Below are positions 11,901 through 24,599 of a stretch of DNA of 64,000 bases, one piece after another (within the stretch, counting starts at the first letter, position 1; each line of letters opens with the position of its first letter). The stretch spans positions 2,777,653 through 2,841,652 of the forward strand of contig JABBOT010000015.1 in assembly GCA_016165875.1 (NCBI GenBank). Direction: 5' to 3'. Source of the stretch: Acanthopleura granulata. Its lineage: Eukaryota; Mollusca; Polyplacophora; Chitonida; Chitonidae. The translations under genes were made by a program, and so were the position numbers. Under the pieces are notes generated by a model, which saw nothing but the letters and a program-made list of their open reading frames with translations, ran no database searches and was not told the origin of the DNA.

Positions 11901-14900
11901 GAGTACGAACATGGTGAACAGTTCAACCCAAACTGCTCTCTCCTCTGTACCTGCCATAACGGTGGGTACGGGTGTATCAGCCTCTGCCCCCAGGAAGAAC
12001 AACCACCCCAGGGGAGCTGTGCCCACCCCCAGCTGACCTCCGTGCCCGGTCAATGTTGCAGAGAGTGGATGTGTGACCCTGTGAGTCAGGCGGTGACCGA
12101 GAAGCCAACCCCAGAGGAAATCCAAGTTATAATGTCAGCGTCGTCAGGGATTGGAAAACTGACGTCAGTGCAAGGTAAGGGAGAAATTCTTACAAGGAAA
12201 AAACTAACATTTAGCATACATCAGTTGGAAAATCATTAAACACTTTGTAGGGAAAAATAGTTCATTTTTTTAGAATTTTTTAACCGATTGAAATGTTTTT
12301 CAAAGCCTGAACTCTACATAGGTCTTTTTTAACTACATTTGCGACTTAACACGAACAGAGTTCTGTATTTCGGCACAAAAATGCGCACAGACCTATAATC
12401 CTATCCACGCAGAGCTTTCGGTGGATTCGTCAAACGGAAGAAGAAACGAAATAGTTCGGGAAAAAAATGTGTATGTAAGGCTACTGATGCTCTTTACGTC
12501 CAATCAGTCCACCATAGAACCCGTATTTTTCAGAAGTATTTTATACTCTGCTGCAAAATTTCGGTTAAAAAATTACAGTGTTAGATTATCTTCGATTTGG
12601 AATTTTTGTCTAATTTATTATTTCAAGAAATAAATAAATATTTGAACTCATTTCCAGGACAAATACCATCGTCACTTGCTGGCTCCGTGTTTAGGGTGCC
12701 TGGGAAAAATTGCCAAGTGAACACGACGGCATGGAGCCCATGCTCGGTGACCTGTGGGGTGGGAGTGTCAGTGCGCATGATCTCTGACCTCGCGACCTGT
12801 CAGACTGTTCAGCAGACTCAAGTGTGCTACGTCAGACCGTGTGATATGATACACCTCATGAACAGCCAGGTAAAATAACATAAGCCTTTGGCCTTTCGGT
12901 TCTCAACCAATCAGATCCAGTTACCGTTTTACACTCGTGATTATTTGCTACTACGCTTTAAAGAGAAAGGAAAATCTTTTAATTTTGGCGTAATGTTAGA
13001 ATAAATTTCTCCTGTACGTCTTTCTACCCCTCATTGGATAAAGCCATTTCATGTGGGGTTCAACAATTCGTGATGCAGCACCCAGTGCGCGACAAATGCA
13101 ACAAACGTCGTATCTTGTATCCACTTGGTAATCAATTTCGCCTGTCGTCTGCTACCAGCGGTTTCCTACATAAATTTTCTGTGGTGTATCAGCAGAGGAG
13201 AAATGTTAGTGTCAATACATCTACAATACACCGTTACACCGAAATCACTCAGAAAACACACTATTTTGTTAATTTAACACAGTTTTACAGTGTATTGGGA
13301 ACATATGCCTCTTTCAGGAGGTCTATAGATGTATGTCCAATGCAGTGGCATTATGCCCAGGCTTTCTCCGCATGTGCATGCTGTGTACCATGTGAAGAAG
13401 GTAGAAGAAACACAAATGACAGAGTCAAGTCAGAGTCATAAACACGACCGCGGTCGTATAAATGAATTTGTTAAGGGGAAAGTAAGATTGAGCATGGACG
13501 TGCATATGAGATGTGGTTTAGGTTTTGCGTATGTTTTGATTTAAACCTTGCGGTTTGAACTGGGACTTCAGTTTGACAAGGGACTATCATCCCAGCATGG
13601 ACTTACGTATGTGGTGTGGTTCGCGTTTTTCATTTTGATTTGAACACGGCAGTTTCAACTAGGACTTCAGTTCTGCCGAGGACTAAGATCCGAGCGTGGA
13701 CTTGCATATGGGGTGTGGTCCATGTTTGGCTAATGTTTTGATTTAAACCTAGCACACTGAATTGGGACATCAGTTTGGCTGGGTACTAAGATCTGAGCGT
13801 GGACTTGCATATGGGGTGTGGTTCACGTTTGGCTTATGCTTTGGTTTAAACCTAGCACGTTGAACTTCAGTTTGGGGAGGAATTAAGGTTTGAACATAGA
13901 TTTACGTATGAAAGGTGGTTTACGTTTGGATTGGGTTTTGACTTGAATCTGTAAGTTTGAACTGGGACTTCAGTTTGGCCAGGATTAAGATTTGAGCATG
14001 GGCCTATGCATGACATGTGGAGTAGTTTGGGGGTGGATTTTGATTTGAACCTGTAAGTTTGAACTGAGACTTCAGTTTGGCCAGGGTTAAGATTTGAGCA
14101 TGGGCTTATGTATGACATGTGGAGTAGTTTTGGGGTGGATTTTGATTTGAACCTGTAAGTTTGAACTGGGACTTCAGTTTGGCCAGGATTAAGATTTGAG
14201 CATGGGCTTATGTATGACATGTGGAGTAGTTTTGGGGTGGATTTTGATTTGAACCTGTAAGTTTGAACTGAGACTTCAGTTTGGCCAGGATTAAGATTTG
14301 AGCATGAACTGTTGGCGTTTCGAAATTTGATTTGAACATCGCCATTTGATGTGACTTATGTTTCAACAGAGACCAAGGTTTGGCAAGAGACTTACAGGTT
14401 TAAGGTTAATGAGGTAAATCTTCAGTTAAACCCTTAACAGTTGAACTGACACCTAATTGTGAGCCGACACTTAGGTTTTAGCATAGACTTGTGTGTTCGG
14501 AATAGAACTTAATTTGAATTTTGCAGGTTTCGCCGCATGGACTTAAGTGTAAGCTAAGACTTTTTAATGAAACTTCACATTTTTTTCACATGAATAATCC
14601 ATACAAAAAAAATATTTCAGCATGAAAGAGTAAAACCAGACAGTGTGTTAGTTGGTAACATTTAACTGGTGAAATCCGACCTCTTGTCAATGAACGTGGT
14701 TCGGGGTTTTATTCCAACTGTTTGTGTAAATGTATAAATAGTAGCTCTTAGCGGCATGGATTAAGAAGAGTTAGGCAGAAAAAAAGCAAATGACGTTAAC
14801 TGCATTTTAAGATTTAAAAGGTGTGTTGTCACCACGTTTAGTAATGAAATATGACCAATTTCATGGGCGTTGTCAATGATAGCGGTGTCACGCTTATCTG

Positions 14901-17900
14901 TAAAGGATATCACAAAATACAAAACACACAACAGTAAGTTATTATTAAATGAACACCCACAAAGATGCAACACGACTTTTCCATTTTGTATATCAGGTGA
15001 TCCATCGATATGGCTCGAGGCTACAGCAAATTATACCTTTTCATCACATTAACCGGAAGATAAAAGCAACTATTTCTTGAGTTATGTTTAACAATGGGAG
15101 TCGCTGTCGACATTGCACCGGTTGCGTTCATTTTTAATTACGACGTTTTGGGGATGTTCAGGTAGTGAGATTTTCCTGAATATTCTAGAACCTGTGAAAG
15201 ACACGGATATGCATGGATCAGTCATCCCGACAGACGCATATATCTGGTCGTTAATTTGCCACCAGCTGAATGAAATTTGTTTATTTATTTATTTCATTGG
15301 TGTTTTAAGCCATACTCAAGAATACTTCACCTATACGACGGCGACCAGCGTTATGGTGGGAGGAAACCGGGCAGAGCCCTCGGGAAACACACGACCATCC
15401 GTAGGTTGCTGGTTGCTATCACGTACGGCCGGAGAGGAAGCCAGGATGAGCTGGACTTAAACTCGCAGCGACCGTATTGGTAGAGGGCTTCTCAGTCACT
15501 GCTCTGCGCTAGCGCGCTAACCGACTGAGCCACTGAGGCCGGATGAAATTTATAGCGGGAAAGAAAAATTATACAAAGAAATTGTACACATTTTACAAAA
15601 TGTTTCGGAACAACAGGAAACTATTTTTTCTGGCATGCAGGCCTCAACAGTGCGTTTTCCCTTCAACATGTTCCTAATCTCACATTGGCAATATGCAGTC
15701 CTGTCCTGAATCAAATGACCAGGATGCTGGCGGCAAATATTACGATCACATCCCTGTTTTACTATAATTATAGAAAATCTTTCTGGGTTATATTTAGATG
15801 GTAAATTTTTCCCTGAATCAGGAAAACATGTTTCTCAAACAGTTTGCGATTTGTTTTTGGAATTTTCCCAACATTTTATGCGTATATGAAACCCACTTTT
15901 GTTTTTTTTTTTCAAAGCAATCACTGTTCACATAATTTAGTAGACTACAGAAGGCCCATTCTATGTATGTTATTTTCACGGTGACATGTATGGATTCAAA
16001 CAACTCTAAGTCTAAATCAGGAAGCATCACTAACTTTTTTCAGCATGCGTGTGATTGCGTTACATCAGCTTCCAAATACCTTGCATGTTCTGTTACGTTT
16101 TCTTTCTGTGCAAAACAAAACATCACTAAGCAATAGTTTATTGGAAGCTGAAGTTGGTATCAGTCCTTCTGCAGGCATGTATTAGCATTTTGTATTTTTG
16201 TTCAGTTAGCGAAACAATATTTATTATTATTAACAGCCTTTTCAAAGTCGGTTATCGCCGGAAGCAGACTGGAGTGTAACTTTTTATTGGTCTAAGCGAC
16301 CGACATTTGTGCATAGCCACATGTGCGTTTCAGCCGACAGAGGCAACCATGTTTATTGACGACAGTGCCGTATATCAGGTCAGCGACGAGCATTGACGAC
16401 ATTCATCTTTTGTCTCGTGTATGGATTTCACCGTTTACACTGTCTATCAATCGCTTTAGAAAACCGCTAAGTATTTTAGTTAAATTTTCTCCATCAGCCC
16501 AGAGATTGAACCTTATTACACGTTCCTTCGCTTTCGAGCGCCGCTCCATAGATGAGATGGAATGAAAGCTGTTTGATGTTTAGCTTTTATGTTATCGCCC
16601 GCATGCACTTATGTTGCTTCTATCTATACTGAAGCAAAGAAAAGATAAGAACTAGGCAGTAAATTTCCTGGCTGAATATCTATTAATTTCCACCCGGCTA
16701 ATTTTACTGCACCTGATTCCTTAGAGATATTAAAGCCATTGTGTACATCACATCAAAACACATCTGATACCAACAGCAGTTTTCGTTAGACTACAGATGC
16801 CGTTATATGAACGTGGCAGATAAATTTGCTCCTATCAGCATTTCATGTATAAAACGGCCTTCATGAATGTTGTACTATTTGCCCTTTACACCGACCTGCA
16901 ATCGTTAAAGGGAAAGAAAACACAAACATGAAGTTATGGTGAACTGCAAAAAACTGTATTTAAAAAAACCATCACTGAACGTTTTAGATTTTTTCAATGA
17001 ATTAAAAGCTGTCAAGTGTTTTCATTGTATTGGGGGCTTTACGGACCACATTTATGTGGGGTTAACCAGTGACGTCACAAAACTTCTGTACACATTTATG
17101 CTCCTCTTTGAATATTGTTCTTGTGAGGAATGCTGCTGTATTGTTTCCCTGTGTACGAAAAAGCCAACATGACATTAAATTTCTGCTTTAGGGTCGGAGA
17201 AAATCGGTGTGACGTCACTGGTGAACTACATTATTAGTATGGTTCAAAAACCCACAATACAATGGAAACATTTGACTGTATTTAAATTGATGAAAAACAT
17301 CTAAAAATTCAGTGAAGGCATTTTTAGGTACAGTTTTAATGCTCTTTTCATTGACCATAACTTCATTCTTGTGTGATCTTTCCCTTTATGTATACAGTTT
17401 TATACGCATTAACAAAGGCCAATTCCTAAACTCAGTGTATCAATCGTCAAAAATGAGGTTCCCTTTTTTGATGAAATAATATTTCTTTTATAACTGCTCC
17501 AATAAAGCTGTTGCTCAACCTTCTCGCTATACAGAGAAGCCAGTCCCTTTTACTGTATCACTGATGCGTTTTGCCCACCATCTTAGTCAGAATTCTTTTG
17601 ATTTTACGGCCATCGATTCACAGACAATAGAAATCCACTGTAACAGAAAATTTGTTCTTTTTTCTCTGGAAGTTGAACAGTTAAGATCCCAGCGATTCAC
17701 ATTTGAAGCTATGGAGCATACGCCGTGAATGTACGCCCGAAGTAATTAAAAAACGAAGAAAAGCCGTGTTTTTTTTTAACCGTGTTAAAAGTCTCAAAGA
17801 ATGGATTCTAGCTATACCGCTTTGTTGGGTTTTTCGACTTGCGTCCAGAAGTTGCCGACACGAGGTCAAGCCATCTCCAAAACATCGCTTTAGATGTTTA

Positions 17901-20438
17901 AACATCTAAACACTCGTTCACAGACATGGCCAATATGATTACGCGACTGAAGACATGTGGTGCTTGATTTCATTACCTGGCCTAGAACTTTTAAGACTAA
18001 CATGAAACTGAGTTGAACCAGATACTACACCAAAAACAGTCAAGGGATCGCTGGCAGTGAAGAGAAAAAAATCGTCGACAGTTTGAAGGTAAACCATTGT
18101 AGTAGATTGAATCCTATTTCAAATGTTTATGTATACTCTCATGAGGAGAATGTTGCGTAAACAAATGCTTGAGACATTTGTCTGTTAGCCGCTATATAGA
18201 CACACAAATTCTGGCCCTGGACACGGAATTTGTGGATTTTGCTCTCACTGTTTGTCGGGCCTTGATAACAATAAGCCACGCCTGTCTGGCCGTTTGCACA
18301 GTCATTCTTTCAAGGCCACTTATCTTCGACCAATATGGTGTACACATCTGTAGGGTCTGCGTAGAAAAGCCTGAGGAAATTGCCAAAGGTCGGTGGTTTT
18401 GCCAAATACAATAAGGTATTCTCTACCAACTAAACTGACCGCCATTGTACATGTTAAATGAATATTGTTTGAATATATCCGTTAACACCGATCTGACAGA
18501 TTATATAAGTACTAGTATATAGATATGTCGTCTAGGTATACGTTATGTCGGCAGCCAAAACTCCGACGGCTCGTGAACGCAGACTGAGAGTTTCTGTGGT
18601 GACAAAAAGGACGAAAAGACGACCAACTTCCAACTGGGCTCCATGAGTTATTCAAATTTGCAGCACTGTCTCAAATATGCGTGGTATAACTTGTCTTCGT
18701 CCTTACGGAAAAAATATATCAGTGTGAGCATTAAAATTTCAGACTCGTCGCGAAGTAGAGAATACATGCCTGTGATTTTCTTCATCAATACCTTTAATAT
18801 CCAAATGTCATACGAAGAACTATAAATTATTTATAATTCACATAAAGCTATGTCCCCAAAACGGCTATTCTGGAATGTACATATACGTTTTTCATTTCTT
18901 CCAAAGTTATCTATATTGCGTGTATTTTAATGGACTTTTTATCCAACAAGAACGTTGCTTTAGTTTGTCTCGGGCATCCTGCAATCTAAAACACGTTCCT
19001 TGGCCCAATTTGACCTTGGCAAAATCGCTAAATAAGGAATGCTTTTTGTTCACGAACTGCTCTGCCCGACACCGTGCTCTCGGATGAAAGGCGGCATTCA
19101 GTTTTATGCCCTTTATTCGCCTTATACCAAGGTACATAAAAGTGTACGTGTGCCCTCGTGGGGTATCCGGGCTACATAAGGCCCCCAAAGCTTCCGGTAA
19201 TCTTCACGTATATGTTCACTAACTTGGGCCCCTTTCTTTTGGGCGTGGTGAACAGAACGGCTCCTCTTGATTATAAGATGATAATTTTGTCCTCGATACG
19301 GACGTAGTCGAACCCCCCCGCTCTGCCCATCCCATCCATCGCACACATCGAGTGTGTTCCATGTTTTAACTGCTGCTGACATTTTAAATTGTACAAACTC
19401 TATTTAATCGCTCTCATATTGAATGTCGTTAGTCATTTGTCGAAAGTCATAAGTTTTGCCTGGTTCTGTACCATGTTCTTGTCACGGCGTGGCTGAAATA
19501 ATGTCCATGTGACGTTACAGCTGAAATACTGCCAGTGTGGCGTTGTGGCTAATAAACTGCTGATGTGGCGTTATGGTTGAAATACTGTCGATGTTTTGGT
19601 TGAAATATTGCAAATGTGGCGTTATGACTGAAATAATGCCCATGTGATGTTATGGTTGAAATAATGCCCATGTATTGTTATGGTTGAAATACTGCTAATG
19701 TGGTGTTATGGTTGAAATACTTCTAATATTTTGGTTGAAATGTTGCAAATGTGGCGATATGGCTGAAATACTGCCCATGTAACGTTATGGCTGATATACT
19801 GCTAATGTGGCGTTATGGTTGAAATACTGCCAATGTGGCGTTATGGGTGAAACACGGCCAATGTGGTGTTATCGTTGAAGCACAGTCCATATGGGGTTAT
19901 GGCTGAAATACTGCCAGTTGTATCACGGTGCGAAATGTACTTTCCAGCTTATTCTGTTGTTTGATGCCCGTGGTGCTTCAGAACATACTTTAGAAGACGC
20001 AATTATCTCGAAATTCCTTTGTGTGTATCATCTTTATTTTTCCCTGTGAACTTTCGCAACAATATCAAGCTCAGAAATCAGAGTAGTAGAAATACATGAT
20101 GATAACATGTGGTGAACAATGAAATTTAGAGAGTACATTAAAGGGCTGGTGTTAGCTTTTGGTTTTGTTACTTGCAGGAAGTTGCCCCAGGAAACTGTAC
20201 GCCGACCATAAAAAGCAGTCGGTTGCATTCAATAGTCTACGACGGTTGCCGCAGCCTGGAGACAAAGCTCCTCCGGTTCTGCGGGCTGTGTGGGACAGAC
20301 ACCTGCTGCTTGCCGCGGAGAATAAAAACAATTATGATGGAATTCGACTGCGGAGAAGGACGGCGGCGGGCAATGAACTTTATGTGGATACGAAAATGTC
20401 ACTGTATTAAAAATTGCTCCCCAGGCGATTCTTTCTAG
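8708..20438 (+). CDS. CCN: CCN-family matricellular protein (CTGF/CYR61-like), 5' end missing
   Basis: Four exons join in frame: 8708-8933, 11866-12174, 12658-12869 and 20178-20438 (stop TAG). Each encodes one CCN module in the canonical order IGFBP, VWC, TSP1, CT. The 335 residues seen begin at the start of the IGFBP module (ADGACTFPCFCDIHILKC), so an upstream exon with the initiator and signal peptide is missing. CCN proteins are secreted, cysteine-rich matrix-associated regulators that bind integrins, proteoglycans and growth factors. All introns are GT-AG and phases match (first intron after IGFBP phase 1, after VWC phase 1, after TSP1 phase 0). All four domains are present, so this resembles CCN1/2/3-type rather than the CT-less CCN5. 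The precise orthologue cannot be assigned by reading. The third intron is unusually long (7.3 kb). Confidence 0.92.
8941..9065 (-). repeat. tRNA-derived SINE fragment (3' part)
   Basis: Reverse-oriented copy: TTTATTTATTTATTTGC tail, then GGTGTTTTACCCCGTACTCA, TTATACGACGGCGGCCAACA and a decayed GGTGTAGTGAAATCGGGC. Begins only about 8 bp after the splice donor of the IGFBP exon. A second small decayed fragment of the same orientation (ACGCCGTACGCAAAGAATAT) lies at about 9,180-9,230. Confidence 0.75.
9232..11599. other. CCN intron, nothing further recognised
   Basis: A/T-rich intronic sequence with no exon-like open frame bearing CCN cysteines and no clear repeat. Confidence 0.6.
11600..11825 (+). 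repeat. Diverged SINE-like element
   Basis: A tRNA-like head (ATGGCTCACTGTGGCTGCC, then CGTGTTCAAATCTAAC as B-box) leads into a body that matches the common family only at its end (ACCGCCATCGTATAAGTGAA, CGTCTTGAG) and an A-rich tail. Probably an older or different subfamily. It ends about 40 bp before the VWC exon acceptor. Confidence 0.5.
11866..12174 (+). CDS. CCN: CCN exon: VWC domain
   Basis: Acceptor CCGTACAG, donor G|GTAAGG. Encodes CRVNGVEYEHGEQFNPNC, LLCTCHNGGYGC, and PGQCCREWMCDP, the von Willebrand type C cysteine pattern. A hinge of about 33 residues without cysteines follows. Confidence 0.92.
12658..12869 (+). CDS. CCN: CCN exon: thrombospondin type-1 repeat
   Basis: Acceptor TTTCCAG, donor CAG|GTAAAA. 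Encodes WSPCSVTCGVGVSVRM, then CQTVQQTQVCYVRPC, matching the CCN TSP1 module that binds proteoglycans and growth factors in characterised members. Ends on a complete codon. Confidence 0.92.
13530..14315. repeat. Tandem minisatellite, about 102-bp unit
   Basis: Blocks such as GTAAGTTTGAACTGGGACTT and TGACATGTGGAGTAGTTT recur about every 102 bp. The units between about 13,950 and 14,310 are highly similar and the earlier units degenerate. Because 102 is divisible by three, the minus strand stays open across 13,867-14,220 with a repeating 34-residue pattern. I treat that frame as a by-product of the repeat. Lies in CCN intron 3. Confidence 0.85.
14622..14790 (+). repeat. Dispersed repeat family B, copy 2
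   Basis: Contains GAGTAAAACCAGACAGTGTG, TTAGTTGGTAACATTTAACT, GGTGAAATCCGACC, GGGGTTTTATTCCAACTG and GAAGAGTTAGGCAGAAAA in the order seen at 26,560 and 50,313. Confidence 0.55.
15279..15542 (-). repeat. tRNA-derived SINE, full length
   Basis: One of the best-preserved copies. Read on the minus strand: head GGCCTCAGTGGCTCAGTCGG with A box, B box GAGTTTAAGTCC, body GGCTTCCTCTCCGGCCGT, CCCGGTTTCCTCCCACCATA, end GGCTTAAAACACCAATGAAA, then an AAATAAATAAATAAA tail. In CCN intron 3. Confidence 0.93.
15543..16915. other. CCN intron 3, nothing further recognised
   Basis: No domain-bearing open frame and no clear repeat structure seen. Confidence 0.5.
16918..17115 (+). repeat. Dispersed repeat family C, copy 1
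   Basis: Blocks GTTTTAGATTTTTTCA, ATTGGGGGCTTTACGG and AGTGACGTCACAAAACTTCT match, in the same order and spacing, a copy at about 29,588-29,745 (GTTTTAGATTTTTTTCATTG, GGTGGGCTTTACAGGC, TGTGACGTCACAGCGATT). No coding potential evident. Confidence 0.5.
17116..19480. other. CCN intron 3, nothing further recognised
   Basis: Short open frames only. None shows a domain or exon-like splice context that I can defend. Confidence 0.5.
19484..19925. repeat. Degenerate tandem minisatellite, about 28-bp unit
   Basis: About 15 imperfect copies of a unit built from GTGGCGTTATGG, TTGAAATACTGC and CAAT, with some units shortened. Lies about 250 bp upstream of the last CCN exon. Confidence 0.85.
20178..20438 (+). 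CDS. CCN: CCN terminal exon: C-terminal cystine-knot domain
   Basis: Acceptor TTACTTGCAG. 86 codons then TAG. Encodes YDGCRSLETKLLRFCGLCG, TDTCCLPRRIKT, MMEFDCGEGRR and IRKCHCIKNCSPGD, the CTCK cysteine pattern of CCN proteins. Confidence 0.93.
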   Translation, partial: EVAPGNCTPTIKSSRLHSIVYDGCRSLETKLLRFCGLCGTDTCCLPRRIKTIMMEFDCGEGRRRAMNFMWIRKCHCIKNCSPGDSF

Positions 20439-21084
20439 TACACATACATGACCGGCGATTAACGAGACGAGTAGCGAAACTTAAAACGAGACGAGTAGGA
20501 GACGTAAATAAGGCTGATGAAGCCATCCCTTTAATATTGGCGGGAATTCACGCATCACAGCTTTCAACTGTCTGTGGGGATATTGCCAAGAGCTCCCCCT
20601 CCCCTATCCCCGATCCCCCTCTCCCAACATTCCTCCCTAAGCTCCATTCCTCCGGCTACAGGTCTACGAAAGAGAGGTTACTGGTTTGTTGTTGCCGATG
20701 TGCTTTGACATTTACACGTCTTTAACGATGTTTCTAATCGTCGAAATGAAAAGACTATTTAAGTTATGAGACCTTAAATTTGGAGAAATGGCAGGTACAC
20801 CTGAACTAAAGGGAGGTGGTTTCCTTTTGGCTCTTTCCCGTTTCCTCCATTTATAAAAGTTGCAACCTGCGAATACGTGAAAAAAAGAAATTAAATCTCA
20901 CCGATTAAGTAACGAAAAGAGAACATAGATGCCGCCATCTTGAATACCACAACTTTTCCACAGCGTAATCTATTTTATGTTGCCTGTATGCATATATACG
21001 GAGTGAAAAATTCGTATACGAATTCTCACATTAAAATTTGCTCCAGTTCGAAGTAGGGATAATTACTTTTCTGGCACATTACAC

Positions 21085-21090
21085 AATAAA
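21085..21090 (+). terminator. Candidate polyadenylation signal for the CCN gene
   Basis: AATAAA followed by an A run, 647 bp downstream of the CCN stop codon. Chosen on position only; other A/T-rich hexamers occur nearby. Confidence 0.35.
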
Positions 21091-22265
21091 AAAATTGAGA
21101 ATGTCAGTAATCATGACGTAAGCAAGGGAATTAAACTCACGGGCGATGACACCAGGGCCTACATTTTACGCCAGGTAATTGCGTGAATTTCGCGTGTAGA
21201 AAAAGTTACAAATGCACTTGCACATATTCTCCTTACAGCACATTTATCACGTAAAGTTACCGAATGTAACTTTATGAAAGTGAGCAAAGGTCGCAAACAG
21301 ACGTTGATCATAGTCTCTGCGTGGTATCATCATCATCATGCCATTATGTAAAACAGGATGCTCCATTCCCTTCGTCATTTTTGCTGGAATGACTCGGCAA
21401 ACATAAAAGACACAAGAGCTAATTTGAGTTTGATGTAGATAAATGGTTGCACCTCGAACACAAAGCCATGTCAGTCGGAAAAAATCGCGAAATGCCCACG
21501 TTTGATATATTGCTGTACAAAGGTTAAGCTTATCTCTACTTATGTCATTAGTATTTTGTAATATTTACTTTAAGTATGTACAAACTACTTCGAGGAGATC
21601 CCATTAAATGCTTAGAGAACCCGGTACCTATATATTGAGATCACTGTATGAAACAGAGTCTGTCTTAATTTGACTCGACAAACTCATACAGCAATTGTCA
21701 TGATTGTATAATTATATTCTCCGATCGTATTAATTACTTAAGTCAACAAGTATCATAGAGAAATCTTTCCATTTGGTATTAAAATCTAATTTCACGTGAA
21801 AATACCGCACGTTTTTCGCACGTTATATTTGAAATCTACAAAAGAGAACAAAATGTCCGAAATACTTCGTCCTGAATGATTTTTATGAGGTGCTGTAAAC
21901 GTTGATATTGGTACTTTCTGGTATCAGTGAATGCGATGGACAAGGTATGTTTAAGTCAATTATTAAACAATGTCATATAACACGCTTACTAGCTTTTAAA
22001 ATGCAAAACTTACAACAATTGCTTTCATAAATCGTCATCTTCGTTCACCGTGTTATGCAAACTCGAATCTGACGTAATTTTGGTCTTGGTTTCTTTTTTC
22101 ATATTTTTGGGGGTAAAAAGAATATAAGTTGCTGAAAAACGCCAAGAATATTTTGGCTTACAATTGCCTGCACGTGCGTTATATCACTATATAATGTTGT
22201 GAACAGTCTATATACGGTATGCGGGTATGGAATGGTTTCACAGTAATTGCCATAAACCACTCAAT
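21091..22265. other. Intergenic, nothing recognised
   Basis: A/T-rich, no supported gene and no clear repeat. Confidence 0.5.
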
Positions 22266-22439
22266 AAAAATCACTTATCATGAGCTTTTGGAAAACACTT
22301 ATTCCATCGTGAGGTATGGCGGCAAACTCTATATATAATCACGTTTGTTGGCCTTCAGTGGTGCAGTTTCCCACCGTACCTGACGATGGGATAAGTTGTT
22401 TTCCGAAAGCTCGTATAAACATATATCAAGTGATTTTTT
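22266..22439. mobile_element. Foldback (MITE-like) element
   Basis: Left arm AAAAATCACTT, GAGCTTTTGGAAAACACTTA, CCATCGTGAGGTATGG is the near-exact reverse complement of the right arm CCGTACCTGACGATGGG, AAGTTGTTTTCCGAAAGCTC, CAAGTGATTTTTT. Arms are about 65-75 bp around a short centre of about 40 bp. No transposase frame. Non-autonomous DNA element inferred; superfamily not assigned. Confidence 0.75.
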
Positions 22440-24030
22440 GCAGTCTACATACCGATTAGAGAATAAAACGAATAATTATCCAACGTGTTCTTCATTTAGT
22501 AGTACTTGGGTGATGAATGCTTTTGTTGTATTTCTACAATAATATTCTCACTTGATACTTACGTAATCTGTTTCTGCGAGTCTCTTTGTAAAATACAAAC
22601 AAATGCTTCTTTTTAATAAAAAAAATTAAGCCTTGTCTCTGTGTTCTTTCCGTTATAACAGAACAATTTCAACCCTTTCTTACCCGACATTCTTGACATT
22701 TTCTGTGACTAACATTTCACTTTTTTTACTTCGTTTAAACATTTCGCTATATTTTTTGGGTCATGTTTTGACGCGGTCCTTTTGCCAGGGCTAGGTCACA
22801 TGAACTTCATATTTCCCGTAACGTCTCGCGTATGACACAACACTTCACACATCAGCTATCGTGCTCACAGAAATCTGACATATAGCTGTTAAATAACCGT
22901 GAAATTAACACCCGAAAAAATGTCGGCTATTCCTAAGCTGTTGTCGTGAAGTTACACAGCATCTTAACTTCAGCAAACTGAAAACTCAGATTTTTTTTTT
23001 TCGGCACCGTACGTTTCCGATTCGAAACCGGAAATAGAGAAGAAGGGAAAAAAAGCCCCACCGGAGATTGATCTTCCCTAGAGCGAACACGTGCGTCGTC
23101 CAAGATGAAATTCACTGACGTGCTGATGGATTGATTTCACAGCTTGTTATCTTAACAGGTTATATCGTATTGATCACACCTTATCGATTACGAAATCATT
23201 AAAGGGCCAGGGAAGCTGTGACCGTAGCATCAGTCATGCCATGTTACCTGTGAGAATTGGCGCTTCGACACCTCCCCACTCGGAAACAGTAACCTAGTTT
23301 CAGTAACGGGTTTAACGCCTTAAACGCTATAGGGAGACATTTTATCAAAGGGACACAAATCTGTTTCTTATGGAAAGGGCACTGAGCAGAATTCGACCAC
23401 TGGCCACAACGCTTTGAAAAAATGGCTACCCATTGTAGCAAAGTCAATCCAAATGAAAGAAAAATGACGCAGGACACGAACCTTCAAGAGAATCCCAAGG
23501 GCGCAGAACGTAACGGAAGTGTTATATTTACAGGGCCTGTCGTGTTGGAAGGTGAAATTACTGTGTCGGCCTCTGGCTATTGCTTTTGCTGTTCTGTAAT
23601 TGGACATGAACAAAGGACCAGATTCACGATGACTTTTGCCCATAGAAACCGTAACCTTTGCCGATGTCAATACGGCGTAGTCGAAACGACCAAAAAAAAA
23701 ATAAATCAAAAAAAATAATAATAATAATCACAGCTTCGTCCATCGCAATGAATTTTGGGATCGAGGGACTAGACGAGACGAGAGGAGACGATTCTTAAAG
23801 GGCCCGGTATTGCAGAGAACTGGACTGGCATAACATGAACTCTGCTCACGCCAGGCGCGATATGTGCAATATCGCAATATCGCATCACAGAAATAAATGA
23901 CCAAAGTATGAAGGATCACCTGCTGCCAACACAGGTTTTTTAGTAAAAATGTTAACGTCAATGTATTTTTTAACTATTTCTGTTCAGCCATGCAGCTAGT
24001 GGACTTGTAAATTGCTATTACATGAATATA
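22440..24030. other. Intergenic, nothing recognised
   Basis: Contains an A-rich simple tract around 23,690-23,730. No supported gene. Confidence 0.5.
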
Positions 24031-24033
24031 TAT

Positions 24034-24175
24034 TTATCTATTTATTTTCTGTCTTACGCCGTTCTTCAAAAAATGTTTTACTCATAGGACGCCGGTCACC
24101 ATTACGGTGAAATGATTGGTGAGAGGCAGCTTTGTGGTTCTAATGCTCTACCGCGATAACCACTCTGCCAGAATT
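24034..24175 (-). repeat. Diverged tRNA-derived SINE
   Basis: TCTTACGCCGTTCTTCAAAA, TAGGACGCCGGTCACCATTA, and at the head the reverse complement of a tRNA 5' half (GCTCTACCGCGATAACCACT then CTGCCA). The central body is deleted. Confidence 0.55.
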
Positions 24176-24599
24176 ATGTTATGGTAACCATATGATTCGA
24201 ATAATCAAGGGACTATGATGATATTGTCATAGTATTTGCAACGTAGTCAAGTGCTACGATTCGCAAGATTCAGAATAAAGTTGTGTTTTCCATTCGATAA
24301 ATCAGAGAATCTGGCACATTACACAGAGCTTCGCATCGACAGACTAGATTCGGTTATCTCCAAAACGATTTGACCATATCTGAATTCCGGTTTCAAACAC
24401 TGTATATGATGTCAACATAACTGAATTCCATTGGATTTGAAAACCTTTGTTTCACGAGAATCGCATGGTAATGTCTTTGCTAAGCTCCATGGAATCCTGA
24501 TGTGGAGTTTTTCTTCTCCGTTTTGAGACTGTAAATCCGGGCATTTTGCCTGATGTTTTCCTAGCCCAATCATGTAGCCTCGTTGAACAGGATAAGAGG

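Noticed and set aside
18169..18414. 81-codon open frame with hydrophobic stretch
   Set aside because: No recognisable domain, and equally long frame on the opposite strand. Not supportable as a gene.
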